From JBDHAC01 sp039588215 (GTDB lineage: Bacteria; Gemmatimonadota; Gemmatimonadetes; Palauibacterales; Palauibacteraceae): a stretch of DNA of 64,000 bases. The notes under the pieces were generated by a model that saw only the letters and a list, made by a program, of their open reading frames with translations, was not told the origin of the DNA and searched no databases. Numbering within the stretch: position 1 is the first letter of the stretch; every line of letters begins with the position of its first letter. The position numbers and the translations under genes were made by a program. This document shows positions 1 to 8,584 of the stretch, one piece after another. The stretch lies in contig JBDHAD010000002.1 in assembly GCA_039588215.1 (NCBI GenBank), positions 1-64,000 on the forward strand. Reading direction: 5' to 3'.

Positions 1-912
1 TCGGGCCTCGCGCCGGGAAGCTACACGGGCACGGTGACGGTCGTGGATCCGGCGGCGAGCAATAGCCCGCAGACCGTCACGGTCGACCTGACGGTGACTG
101 CGGCGCCGGCGATCGGGCTGAGTCCGACGGCGCTCAGCTACACGGCGCCGGTGGGGATCGACCCGCCCGACCAGACGGTGACGGTGACGAACACGGGGGG
201 CGGCACGCTCAACTGGAAGAGTTCGGTAAACCAAAGCTGGCTGAGTGTGAGCCCGACGTCGGGCTCGCTGGCGGCGGCGGTGTCGGAGGACATGACGGTG
301 ATGGTGAGCAGCTCGGGCCTGGCGCCGGGCAACTACGCCGGCACGGTAACGATCAGCGACACCGGTGCGAGCAACTCTCCACAGGTGGTCGTCATCAACC
401 TGGCGGTCTCGTCGTCCCCCGCGATCGGCGTAACGCCGAACACCCTGACCTACTCTGCGGAAGAGGGAAGCAATCCGGCCAATCAGTCCCTCACGCTCAC
501 GAACATGGGGGGTGGCACGCTCAACTGGACGGCGACGGCGGATCAGACGTGGTTGGACCTCAGCCCCGGTTCGGGCGCGCGCGGGGCGGGGCAGTCGCAG
601 ACGGTGGCGGTCGCGGTGAATAGCTCGAGCCTCGGCGCGGGGAGCTACGCGGGCACGATCACGGTTGTGGATCCGGCGGCGACCAACTCGCCGCAGACGG
701 TCGCGGTCACCCTGATCGTGTCGGCCTCCGTCCGTCAGCCAACGGTCGCCGAGGCTGCCAACAGTCTGCTTGGACAAAACGCGCTGACGCCCGACATGGT
801 GGCTTTCCTAGACTCCATCGGGAACCAGAACGGCCGCTACGATGTCGGCGATTTCCGGGCCTACGTCCAGATGCTGGGCCTTCTGGCCTCCACCATCCCT
901 GGAGGGTCATGA
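1..912 (+). CDS. BACON-like repeat surface/secreted protein, C-terminal part, with dockerin-like tail (5' partial)
   Basis: The reading frame is open from base 1, so the start lies outside the window. The visible 303 residues hold the end of one repeat and two full repeats of about 100 residues. Each repeat has a xxIGxxPxxLxYxA opening, a TNTGGGTLNW-type core and a GxYxGTITVxDxxAxNSPQ closing segment. This is the pattern of BACON/Ig-like beta-sandwich domains found in secreted bacterial proteins. Base-level similarity between repeats is also high (for example around 46-100 and 664-718). The last ~60 residues differ: they contain NQNGRYDVGDF (about 832-862), which resembles one dockerin calcium loop. 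The protein is probably extracellular; its ligand cannot be told. The next gene starts 2 nt after the stop and is probably translationally coupled. Confidence 0.8.
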   Translation, partial: SGLAPGSYTGTVTVVDPAASNSPQTVTVDLTVTAAPAIGLSPTALSYTAPVGIDPPDQTVTVTNTGGGTLNWKSSVNQSWLSVSPTSGSLAAAVSEDMTVMVSSSGLAPGNYAGTVTISDTGASNSPQVVVINLAVSSSPAIGVTPNTLTYSAEEGSNPANQSLTLTNMGGGTLNWTATADQTWLDLSPGSGARGAGQSQTVAVAVNSSSLGAGSYAGTITVVDPAATNSPQTVAVTLIVSASVRQPTVAEAANSLLGQNALTPDMVAFLDSIGNQNGRYDVGDFRAYVQMLGLLASTIPGGS

Positions 913-913
913 G

Positions 914-1324
914 TTGAGAACCGGATCGTCGTTTCTCGGATTCTGCCGCCTGGCGGCCATTGGCCTGGCGCTGCTGGTTTCGGGGTGCAAGCCGACGCCC
1001 ATCGTGGGGCCGAACCCACAGCCGGGAACGCTGACGCTCTCAATTCAGGCGTCGAGCGCGCAGGGGCACGCGTTTCTGATCGATATCACCGGACAGGCTT
1101 CGGGCCCGACCGCGGTCAACGACGCCCACCTCCTTTTTCACACCACGACTGGATCCGGGCTGCGCTTGATCCTGATCGGTGCAGTCCAGTCGGGTCCCGT
1201 CGCCCGCTTTCAGGTACCTGACATCGGGGAGGCGGCGACGTACACGGCGCAGGTGGTCGAAGTGGCCGACGACCTGAACCGGCTCCTGAGCTCGAGTAGC
1301 TTCACGGTCCAGATCGACTCCTGA
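914..1324 (+). CDS. small lipoprotein, possible cohesin-like partner of the upstream dockerin-like protein
   Basis: I chose the TTG start at 914 because a strong GGAGGG Shine-Dalgarno sequence lies at 901-906. The resulting N-terminus (136 aa product) is a clean lipoprotein signal: a basic start, a hydrophobic stretch and lipobox LVSGC with Cys25. An ATG further upstream at 842 would put the signal inside the protein. The rest (PGTLTLSIQ onward, ending FTVQIDS) looks like one all-beta domain of about 110 residues without catalytic motifs. The start sits 2 nt after the stop of the BACON/dockerin-like gene. That coupling, and the beta-sandwich look, suggest a lipid-anchored receptor for the neighbour. 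This is inference; I do not recognise the family with certainty. Confidence 0.7.
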   Translation: MRTGSSFLGFCRLAAIGLALLVSGCKPTPIVGPNPQPGTLTLSIQASSAQGHAFLIDITGQASGPTAVNDAHLLFHTTTGSGLRLILIGAVQSGPVARFQVPDIGEAATYTAQVVEVADDLNRLLSSSSFTVQIDS

Positions 1325-1474
1325 GCCGCCCCTCTCCGGTGGTCCTCCCCGAGCGCGCCCGAATCGAGGGTAAGAAGAGGGCCGGCCAGCCGATGTGACT
1401 TCCCGCCGCCGGGGCGGTCTTGAGGAGCGGACACCCACCGCGACTCGACGTACTAAGAAGAGGACCGACCCCCG

Positions 1475-2047
1475 ATGACACGATGTGGGCTGCTGGCGAT
1501 CATGGCTCTCATACTGGTGGTCCCGGCGCGCGGAGCTGCACAATCGAGCTCCCCCGGCTGGGGCAATGAGGATATCTGGTGGGCGTGGGCTCTCCCACGT
1601 CTCGAGCAAATTGAGGAACTGCGTGCGCCTGCGGACGATTTAGCGCCCCTCGCGGCCTACGACAGCGGTATCCCCAACTTCTGTCGGACGGGCGACGGAC
1701 ACCCGGAGTCGGGGTGGGCCTGGTGTGCGGAGCGAGGATATGAGGTCGGTTGGGAGGCCGAGCCTTGGGATGCGGTGGCGTTCAACGGCGGTGATCGCGA
1801 TCGCTCCATCCTGGCGGGGAGAGAGGTTCGGGAAGTGCTAGGGTCCGAGGCTTATCGAGCACTGTTGCAGGCGGCGTGGGAGCGGGGGCTCGATCGACCG
1901 ATCATCGGCCGCTGGCTCGACTCGCTGGGGGTTGCCGCGACTGTATTCCAAGTCGTCGCAGGAGGGTTGCCGCTCGCGGAGCTGACGGATCTGGATGGCG
2001 ACGATCAGGTAGACGCTGTGCTCTTGATGTCACCGACTTGGGAGTAG
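1475..2047 (+). CDS. secreted protein of unknown function
   Basis: The 190-residue product begins with a typical Sec signal peptide (hydrophobic LLAIMALILVV, predicted cleavage after ARGAAQ). An AGAGGA-like ribosome site lies near 1456-1463, upstream of the ATG. The mature part is acidic and Trp-rich, with two Cys residues near the middle that could form a disulfide. It ends in LTDLDGDDQVDAVLL, which resembles a calcium-binding DxDxD loop of the FG-GAP/VCBS type. No catalytic motif is visible. It follows the lipoprotein by 150 nt, so it may have its own promoter. A perfect hairpin terminator follows at 2120-2149. Function unknown. Confidence 0.65.
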   Translation: MTRCGLLAIMALILVVPARGAAQSSSPGWGNEDIWWAWALPRLEQIEELRAPADDLAPLAAYDSGIPNFCRTGDGHPESGWAWCAERGYEVGWEAEPWDAVAFNGGDRDRSILAGREVREVLGSEAYRALLQAAWERGLDRPIIGRWLDSLGVAATVFQVVAGGLPLAELTDLDGDDQVDAVLLMSPTWE

Positions 2048-2119
2048 ACACGGAAGAGACGGAAGAACTGCCGGACGGGAGGCTGGGTATCCCAAGAGCG
2101 TAGGCCACCGAAGTCATGC

Positions 2120-2149
2120 AAGGAGGGCCCGCCGAAGCGGGCCCTCCTT
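2120..2149. terminator. bidirectional hairpin terminator between convergent genes
   Basis: A perfect 13-bp stem (AAGGAGGGCCCGC at 2120-2132 pairs with 2137-2149) encloses a CGAA tetraloop. It lies between the rightward gene ending at 2047 and the leftward gene ending at 2216. The AA/TT ends give short U-rich tails in both directions, so it can serve both genes. Confidence 0.85.
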
Positions 2150-2215
2150 CTCGATGCTGCACGAAGCCGAACCGCCCGCGTTCGGGCCGGCTCGAAGGGT
2201 TCGTCTACTCCGCGT

Positions 2216-2974
2216 CTACATGTCTCCGGTCTCTACCGAGATCGTGTCCCAGATGTCGTCCGAGTGCGCGGTGAAAGCCCGCGCGAGCGCGTCGAAGCGG
2301 TCACCCGAGGCCTCGAACGCGGCGAACTGTGCGGCCCATGCGTCGTCGATGGAATCCCAATCGGGCATGAGCAACAGGAGCTGCCAGTTCATGGCTCCGC
2401 CGTGCTCGTGCTGCTCGACCGCGAAGCCGTTCATGGTGCCATCCGTGGTCGCCGCCATCAAGGCGGGTCTCCACACCTCATCATAGTAGGTGTTCCACAT
2501 CTCCATCTCGGAGGGGCGGACGTTGAACTTGGCGATGTAGATGTGCTGGTTCGGGCCAGCGTCCTCCCTCTGATAGAGGTCGGTGAGCCGCCAGATGTGA
2601 TCCTCGTGCGCCTGGACCATGCCGCTGAAGTCGGGAGCTCCGGCCGCAGCCATCCCGCTGTTCAGCGCCTCTAGCGCGGTGTCGATCGAGGCCCAATCGG
2701 GCACGATCATCACGAAACGGAAGTTGTACTCGCCGCCCGTGTTGTGCTGGCCGGCCGTGAATCCGTTGATCAGCCCCTGCTCCTGCAGGTTGCTGAGCAC
2801 GGGAACGACGTACTCGGTGTACGTGCCGACCCAGTCCTCGAGATCCGCGAAGCTCACCGTCCAGTAGCTCTCACGGACGTAGGGGTCGGCTTGCTCTTCC
2901 TGCGCCGCGACGGGCGCGAAACCGATCGCCAGAGCAACGCCGAAGAGGGTGGCCATGGGTGCGAAGCGTTTCAT
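2216..2974 (-). CDS. secreted protein with tandem EthD/NIPSNAP-like alpha-beta-barrel domains
   Basis: I set the start at 2974 (MKRFAPMATL) because it begins a good Sec signal peptide ending APVAAQ and is preceded by GGAGAC. The longer frame upstream has no signal sense. The mature 230-residue protein is an internal duplication. Both halves have an opening strand (YWTVSF and IYIAKF), a helix with W-T-Y-T/YYDEVW, an INGF/MNGF turn, a QHNTGG/QHEHGG loop, a hydrophobic strand and MIVPDW/LLMPDW. This layout resembles dimeric alpha-beta-barrel (EthD/NIPSNAP/ABM) domains fused in tandem, so one chain could form a pseudo-dimer. Histidines in the QHxxGG loops are conserved between halves. It is probably periplasmic; the ligand is unknown. 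Confidence 0.7.
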   Translation of the reverse strand: MKRFAPMATLFGVALAIGFAPVAAQEEQADPYVRESYWTVSFADLEDWVGTYTEYVVPVLSNLQEQGLINGFTAGQHNTGGEYNFRFVMIVPDWASIDTALEALNSGMAAAGAPDFSGMVQAHEDHIWRLTDLYQREDAGPNQHIYIAKFNVRPSEMEMWNTYYDEVWRPALMAATTDGTMNGFAVEQHEHGGAMNWQLLLLMPDWDSIDDAWAAQFAAFEASGDRFDALARAFTAHSDDIWDTISVETGDM

Positions 2975-3308
2975 GCAGGTCTCCTTTTTCCGGGTCGACG
3001 AAGAAATGCCCGATGATGGATGGTGACTGGGACGCGGCATCGAGCCGGAAGGAGGAGTCCGGACAACCCAGGGGAGCGCGCCCCGACCACACAGCGCGCC
3101 GCGGTCCCGCGAGGCGGGCCGCACGATCCCGCCACCTCGAGCGAGAATCTAAGACGAAAACGGCTCCGAGGACAAACGGGGGCAGCCGGGCGTCCCGCCC
3201 GCGGGGCGGGTGGCGCGCGGGCCATGCGGGAGGATACGGTAGGAGCGCGACGCTGTGACCTAACCCAGACGGAGTAGGCAGACCACTGGCAGCACGCGAC
3301 CTTCGGTC
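2975..3308. other. divergent intergenic region, no gene recognised
   Basis: These 334 nt separate the leftward secreted-protein gene from the rightward permease. The sequence is very GC-rich and I see no credible small gene, tRNA or repeat. It must hold promoters for both neighbours, but no hexamer pair stands out. Confidence 0.5.
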
Positions 3309-5672
3309 ATGACACCGGAAGTAATCCTCGTCCTGGCGATCGTCGCGGGGGCGATCGTGTTGTTCGTCACCGAGTGGGTGCGGTACGACATGATCGCCCT
3401 GCTCATCCTCGTGACCCTCGCAGTGACGGGTACCATCCCGGGGATCGAAGCGATCCAGGGCTTCGGGGACCCCGCGGTGGTCACGATCGCCGGCGTCCTG
3501 GTGCTGAGCGGCGGCCTTTATCGGACCGGGATCGCGAACCTGCTCGGGCGGCAGATGCTTCGCCTGGCGGGCGCGTCGGCCTCGCGGATCACGTTCGTCC
3601 TGATGATGACGGCGGGCCTCCTCTCCGGGATCATGAACAACATCGCGGTAGGGGCGCTCCTCCTGCCGGTCGTCCTGGACATCGCACGCCGCATCGGCCA
3701 ACCGCCATCGCGGCTCATGATCCCGCTCGCTTTTGCCACTTTGCTCGGGGGCATGACCACCCTCATCGGGACCGCGCCCAACATCCTGATCGCCGGCGCC
3801 CTGTTCGAAGCGGGGCTCGAGCCATTCGACATGTTCGACTTCACCCCACTCGGACTCACCATCCTCATGGCGGGCACCCTGTGCATGGTCCTGCTCGGCG
3901 GGCGGCTGCTTCCACACCGATGGGAGGAGGGGGAGGGAGACTCGGCCGATGTGGACCTGCGCCGCCAGTACGAGATCGAAGAGATGTTGTTTACGATCGC
4001 GGTGCCGCAGGGCTCGGGACTCGCAGGTCGATCGCTCGTGGACTGCCGCCTCGGACTCGCCCTCGGACTCAGCGTCCTGGCCGTGCGCCGGGAGGGGCGA
4101 ATGATCCTGGCCCCGCGTCCGAGCTTCAGATTGCTGGGGGGAGACCGTGTGGTGGCGGCCGGGCAGCTCGAGGCGTTCGAGACGCTACGCGGCTGGGGGC
4201 ATTTCATCGAGCCTGGCGGCGAGCCGCCCTCGACGGGGCAGCTCGTTACCGGTCCCGTGGGCCTGGCCGAGATGGAGGTCGCGGGCGACTCGGCACTCGC
4301 GGGACAGACGCTGGGCGAGATCGACTTCCGCAACCGGTATCGGATGCACGTCGTCGCCATCGCGCGTGAAGGCGCCATCCGGCGGGCCCGCATCCACGAG
4401 ACCCGACTCAAGATCGGCGATGTGCTCGTGGTCTTGGGGACGCGAGACATGCTTCAGCAACTTCGGTATGCATCCGAGTTCTGCAACATCCAGCAGCTCT
4501 CGGCAGAGGAGGCGACCGAGCGGTATCAGCTCAGCCGCTGGCTGCTGCGGCTCGAGGTCCCATCCGGCTCGCTCCTCGAGGGACGCACGCTCGAGGAGAC
4601 GCGCCTGCGAAGTGCATTCGATCTCGCCGTCTTGGAGGTTCAGCGGGATGGGGAGGGCGTCGTGCTCCCGGGCCCCGGGACGCAGCTGAGAGCCCGGGAC
4701 GTGCTCGTGGTGGAGGGGCGAAGGGAGAACTTCCTCGTGCTGGACGCGCTCGTCGATCTGGAGCTCCAGCCGGCGCCGCCACGAGTCCGTGATCTGGAGT
4801 CGGAGAAGGTCGGGTTCGCCGAGCTGACCCTGGCTCCGCGTGCCACGCTCGCGGGGAAGACGCTCGAGGAAGTCTTCTTCCGAGAGAAGTACGGGTTGAG
4901 TGTGCTCGCCATCTGGCGCGGCGGGCACTCGTACCACTCGAGCGTGGAGGTGCGATCGATGCCTCTTCGCTTCGGGGATGCGCTCCTCGTGTACGGCGAG
5001 CGGACCAAGCTGAGGCTCTTGGCGCGCGATCCCGGATTCCTGGTACTCACGGAGGAGATGCGCGAGATCTTCCGGGCCCCGAAGGCACCCGTGGCGCTCG
5101 CGATCATGGCCGCCGTCGTGTTGTCGGCGTCCACGGGCTTGCTTCCGATCTTCATCGCGGCGCCCGCGGGGGCGTTGCTGATGGTGTTCACGGGGTGCCT
5201 GACGGCGGATGAGGCGTACGAAGCTGTCCAATGGAAAGTCATCCTGTTGATCGGTGGGATGCTGGCGCTCGGCGTGGCGATGCAGGAGACCGGGACGGCG
5301 GGCCTCATCGCGCGCAGCGTGCTCGGACGCGCGGCCGAGCTCGGACCGCTGGCGCTCCTCGGTGGCCTATTCATGGTGACCGCGCTGGCGGCACAGTTCA
5401 TCCCCACGGTGGCCGTGGCGGTCCTCATGTCGCCTATCGCGCTCAACACCGCGGCGGAGGCGGGGGTGTCCCCCTATTCGCTGATGATGGTCGTGGCGGT
5501 GGGGGCGTCAGCCGCGTTCCTGAGTCCGTTCGGGCACCCCGTAAACCTGCTCGTCATGGGAGTGGGCGGATACCGCGTCGCGGATTACACGAAGGTGGGG
5601 ATCCCGCTGGTGATTGTCCTTCTGCTCGTGGTCCTCTTCGTCCTCCCGATCATCTGGCCACTGGCGATCTGA
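3309..5672 (+). CDS. SLC13/CitMHS-type permease with four RCK_C (TrkA-C) domains
   Basis: The 787-aa inner-membrane transporter belongs to the ion-transporter superfamily of divalent anion/cation symporters. About six N-terminal membrane segments (residues 1-200) include the conserved GTAPN signature near 154-158. The C-terminal membrane half runs from about 595 to 787 and has the matching SPFGHPVN loop. Between them lie four repeated ~70-residue cytosolic domains at roughly 226-296, 318-386, 411-480 and 501-572. Each has the L-A-G-R/K-x-L-x-E opening and G-D-x-L-V-V/A ending of TrkA-C (RCK_C) domains. Related SLC13 permeases of about 590 aa usually carry two such domains. RCK_C domains commonly sense small ligands, so transport is probably ligand-gated. 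Substrate (sulfate, dicarboxylate or other) cannot be told. No good Shine-Dalgarno precedes the ATG. Confidence 0.9.
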   Translation: MTPEVILVLAIVAGAIVLFVTEWVRYDMIALLILVTLAVTGTIPGIEAIQGFGDPAVVTIAGVLVLSGGLYRTGIANLLGRQMLRLAGASASRITFVLMMTAGLLSGIMNNIAVGALLLPVVLDIARRIGQPPSRLMIPLAFATLLGGMTTLIGTAPNILIAGALFEAGLEPFDMFDFTPLGLTILMAGTLCMVLLGGRLLPHRWEEGEGDSADVDLRRQYEIEEMLFTIAVPQGSGLAGRSLVDCRLGLALGLSVLAVRREGRMILAPRPSFRLLGGDRVVAAGQLEAFETLRGWGHFIEPGGEPPSTGQLVTGPVGLAEMEVAGDSALAGQTLGEIDFRNRYRMHVVAIAREGAIRRARIHETRLKIGDVLVVLGTRDMLQQLRYASEFCNIQQLSAEEATERYQLSRWLLRLEVPSGSLLEGRTLEETRLRSAFDLAVLEVQRDGEGVVLPGPGTQLRARDVLVVEGRRENFLVLDALVDLELQPAPPRVRDLESEKVGFAELTLAPRATLAGKTLEEVFFREKYGLSVLAIWRGGHSYHSSVEVRSMPLRFGDALLVYGERTKLRLLARDPGFLVLTEEMREIFRAPKAPVALAIMAAVVLSASTGLLPIFIAAPAGALLMVFTGCLTADEAYEAVQWKVILLIGGMLALGVAMQETGTAGLIARSVLGRAAELGPLALLGGLFMVTALAAQFIPTVAVAVLMSPIALNTAAEAGVSPYSLMMVVAVGASAAFLSPFGHPVNLLVMGVGGYRVADYTKVGIPLVIVLLLVVLFVLPIIWPLAI

Positions 5673-5694
5673 CTGCCGGAAGCCACCCGGCGAG

Positions 5695-6900
5695 CTAGCT
5701 GCCCTCCGACGGATCGCGATCATCCGATCCGCTCAGCTCGACCGAGATGTGGATGCCCCGACTCTCCAACGCCTCGGCTAGGGGGGGCAGCGGCAGGTCA
5801 CCGATAGGTGACAGGAGTCCACGATTCGCGATTCCACCGGCGGCGATCATCTGGGCGCCGATGCTGGCCGTGAATCCGGTCAGCCGACTGACGGCCGTCA
5901 GCCCGGTCTCGAGATCGCGCGCGTCCACCACCTGAGAGACGACGAGTGTCCGGACACCGGCCCGCCGTCCTTCAACCTCCACCCGAAGCACACCGAGATC
6001 GCGCTCGTCCGGCGCATACTGCAGGTGTGGCTCGAGGGCGGCAGCCAGGTAGTCGTATCGATCCACCGGTATGCCGCCCACGATCACGGGCTCCTCATCC
6101 AGCAAGTGCAGGTCGACGAGCGTGCGCCAGACCGCGCAATGCCCCGGCCACCGCAGCGTGTAGCGTCCGGCCGTCGCGAGCCGGGATCGGTCCAACGCCA
6201 GCGGCTCGACGTACTGGAGCGCATCTCCGTTGGGGTATGCCTCCAGCCGGCCCAGTCCCTCGATCTCGATCTCGTGCACGTTCGCGGGGTGGAAGATCTC
6301 GTCGCCACCGATTTGTACGAGAACCCCGTCGCGGATGAGACAGGCGGGCCGTCGGTACGCCCGCAACACGCCCTCGAGCGTCCAGCTCACCTTGTACCGG
6401 AGGGGGTTCGTAACGGCTTCGGGTGCCGGGATCCCCGCGCCGTAGCTTCGGAGTCCCGTGACCTGGTCCAGATGGCGAACCGCGTCGCGCAGCATCACGA
6501 GATCCAACCCCGGGTCCATTCCGCACTCGGGGAGGAGGGTGACGTCGTTTGCCAGCGCCGGTCCGTGAAGCGCGCGGAACTCCGGTGTCGGGTAGTTCGT
6601 GCTGACCAGGTGGACGCCGTGTCGGACGGCGGAAGTCGCTACGTCCGCCATAAACGGAGCGGGCAGGAGGTCGATCGCCACGTCGTGCCCCGAGCCCATC
6701 AGCCGATCGAGGGCTCCGGCGTCCGTCGCGTCGAGCTGCTCGCAGCGTACCTTCCGCCCGTAGCCACGTTCGGTTACATGGGTCTCGAGGCGGTCAATCT
6801 CACGGTCCGCGGCCAACACCCCATGAACGGGCTCGCTGTGGAAGAGGTCGTGCAGCGCAGCCACGCCCTGCATGCCGACGCCCAACAGGAGCACCTTCAT
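5695..6900 (-). CDS. saccharopine dehydrogenase-like NAD(P)-binding protein
   Basis: The 401-aa cytosolic protein starts with a Rossmann motif GVGMQGVAALHDL (residues 7-19). It continues with the layout of the saccharopine dehydrogenase/Lys9 family: an N-terminal nucleotide-binding half, then ECGMDPGLDLVMLRDAV near 127-143, and a catalytic half with the NPLRYKVSWTLEG region. Members interconvert saccharopine, lysine or related secondary amines with NAD(P)H. No alpha-aminoadipate or lysine-degradation gene lies beside it, so the substrate is open. It is convergent with the permease gene, with a 22-nt gap, and appears to be a single-gene unit. The C-terminal tail is acidic. Confidence 0.85.
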   Translation of the reverse strand: MKVLLLGVGMQGVAALHDLFHSEPVHGVLAADREIDRLETHVTERGYGRKVRCEQLDATDAGALDRLMGSGHDVAIDLLPAPFMADVATSAVRHGVHLVSTNYPTPEFRALHGPALANDVTLLPECGMDPGLDLVMLRDAVRHLDQVTGLRSYGAGIPAPEAVTNPLRYKVSWTLEGVLRAYRRPACLIRDGVLVQIGGDEIFHPANVHEIEIEGLGRLEAYPNGDALQYVEPLALDRSRLATAGRYTLRWPGHCAVWRTLVDLHLLDEEPVIVGGIPVDRYDYLAAALEPHLQYAPDERDLGVLRVEVEGRRAGVRTLVVSQVVDARDLETGLTAVSRLTGFTASIGAQMIAAGGIANRGLLSPIGDLPLPPLAEALESRGIHISVELSGSDDRDPSEGS

Positions 6901-7006
6901 CTCGAGGACCGAATCGTCTCGGGGATCGAACGTTCAGATCTGGGAGAGCAGCGCCCGATACTCCGCGGCCCTGTCCTCCATGTGGATGTCCATGTAGACG
7001 CCCACC

Positions 7007-7813
7007 CTAGAAGCCCGTGAGCGTGACGTTTCCGTTCGAGGTGATGACGTCGATCGTTCCCGCGCCCGTCCCGAGAGTGCCCGTCACCACGTTGTTCGTG
7101 ATCAGCTCGTTCGTGAGCGCGAGGTTGCTCAAGGTCACGCTACCGTTGTCCGTGCGCGCCTCGAGCTCGGCATTAGTGGCCGAAGGTATGCGAAGCGTGA
7201 TGTTCCCGTTCACCGCCGACAAGTCGATGAACTCGTCGTCCGCGATAGTCACTTCCGCGCTCAAGCTCCCGTTGGTCAGATCGATTTCGGTGCTCCCCTC
7301 GATCCTCGAGAGCGTGACCACGCCGTTGCCCACGATCGCGGTGAGCCCGTTGTCGAGATCCTCGACCGTCACGTCACCGTTAGTGGTGATCACCTGGCCT
7401 ATCAATCGCTCGGGTACCTCGAGCACGAAGTTGACGGTGTATTGCCGGCCGCCGCCCACGGGGTGAACCGCTCGGATCTGAATCACGTCGCCTACTTCGG
7501 CGATCTCGATCGTGATGAGCTCGAGACCCGCCTCGGCGTCCGCTTCGCTGTTCGCCCCGACGCGCTTCTCGCCGCGGATGACGAACTCCTCACCGCCGGA
7601 GTTCGCGATCACCAGTATCCGTCCGTTGATGCCCTCGATCCGGAAGGTCGAGTGCCCGGTGGCATCCCGGTCAAAACGAAATTCCTCGAACAACTCCGTC
7701 GTGCAACATTGGCTGCTCGTGACCGAGACGCATGCGGCGATCGCCAGAGACGTGAGGACGGCGGCTAACGCCGACAGGTGGGTGGCGATCCGTGCGCTGT
7801 GTCTATGGCTCAT
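7007..7813 (-). CDS. DUF4097 beta-repeat lipoprotein
   Basis: The likely product is 268 aa starting at 7813 (MSHRHSAR), with lipobox LAIAAC and Cys28; an ATG 18 nt upstream at 7831 is an alternative. After a QCCTTELF segment the chain becomes a right-handed beta-helix-like repeat of short strands with G-N/D-V-T/I-L motifs (NGDVTVEDL, NGVVTLSRI, NGNITLRI, NGSVTLSN, NGNVTLTGF). This is the hallmark of DUF4097/putative adhesin proteins, which are usually envelope proteins of unknown role. Lipid modification would anchor it to the membrane. It is about 90 nt upstream of the leftward Fe-S operon's end and may be a separate unit. Confidence 0.8.
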   Translation of the reverse strand: MSHRHSARIATHLSALAAVLTSLAIAACVSVTSSQCCTTELFEEFRFDRDATGHSTFRIEGINGRILVIANSGGEEFVIRGEKRVGANSEADAEAGLELITIEIAEVGDVIQIRAVHPVGGGRQYTVNFVLEVPERLIGQVITTNGDVTVEDLDNGLTAIVGNGVVTLSRIEGSTEIDLTNGSLSAEVTIADDEFIDLSAVNGNITLRIPSATNAELEARTDNGSVTLSNLALTNELITNNVVTGTLGTGAGTIDVITSNGNVTLTGF

Positions 7814-7906
7814 GGTCCGTTTCCCGTTCATGTCATCGGCCGTGGGGTCGCGATCGGTTCGTCGGCTGGCCCGCGTCTGCCGCCTCGAGTCGGGCTCCCC
7901 GTCCGC

Positions 7907-8584
7907 CTATCCTCGGGGTCGTCGACTCTCGCCGAGGATCCGGGCCGCGCGGCGCGGATTGAAGGCGCCGCAGTTGCAGAAGCGGGCCAGGCAACGGCTC
8001 GCCTCCGCCGGGGTCCGCCGCCCGTTCCTTACCCACGAAATCATTTTTTGCGCCAATCCGTGCCCGATCATCCCGTGCCCGCACATCGTGCACAGGCGCA
8101 GCGTAGTGGCATCAGGGAGGCGCTCCGTCCGCCCAAAGAACCCTAGTGAGTATTCCACACTGTGCCGGGAGATCCCGACTTCGTCGCAACACTCTTCTGC
8201 ACTGGACGTGAGGGCGCTCACGTTGATCGACAGCCCCAGGTCGGCGTCTCGCAATTCCTCGACGAACGCGCGCATCGATTCGTAGTTGTCGAATACGGCC
8301 GTGACGGGGGAGGGGGCGTCGACCGCGTCGATCACGTCCTCGGGAGAAGGGGCCGAAGGACGGCGCCAGTGAACGGTGGGCCGGAGGCCTCGCTTCGAGT
8401 GGTGCCACCCGTGGTGGGCCGTATCGCCGATGTTGACCGGGTCATGGCGGAGCGAGCGCCGCAGGAACTCCTTCTGCCTCTCCACCGCGAGCCGGGCATC
8501 GAAGCCGCTCGCCGGCATGGCCAGGACCAGAAAGTCATCCTTCTGATCTTCGGCAGGTCCGGATCGATGTAGCGTGTGGGTCAT
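7907..8584 (-). CDS. conserved cysteine-rich protein, partner of ferredoxin-like protein
   Basis: The 225-aa soluble protein has no name that I can assign, but it has strong sequence features. It opens DFLVLAMPASGF and continues with HDPVNIGD. It carries cysteine clusters that look like metal or Fe-S ligands: Cys132-Cys133 (EECCDE), Cys165/168 in CTMCGHGM, and Cys198/203/205 in CLARFCNCGAFNP. From memory, similar proteins occur in anaerobes and sulfur/iron bacteria beside ferredoxin-type proteins; I cannot verify this here. Its ATG overlaps the TGA of the Fe-S gene by 4 nt (8581-8584), so the two are co-translated. A redox or cofactor-maturation role is inference. Confidence 0.75.
   Translation of the reverse strand: MTHTLHRSGPAEDQKDDFLVLAMPASGFDARLAVERQKEFLRRSLRHDPVNIGDTAHHGWHHSKRGLRPTVHWRRPSAPSPEDVIDAVDAPSPVTAVFDNYESMRAFVEELRDADLGLSINVSALTSSAEECCDEVGISRHSVEYSLGFFGRTERLPDATTLRLCTMCGHGMIGHGLAQKMISWVRNGRRTPAEASRCLARFCNCGAFNPRRAARILGESRRPRG

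Noticed and set aside
2871..3917. 348-codon minus-strand frame over the permease start
   Set aside because: Rich in Arg/His/Asp, no domain, antisense to a well-defined transporter.
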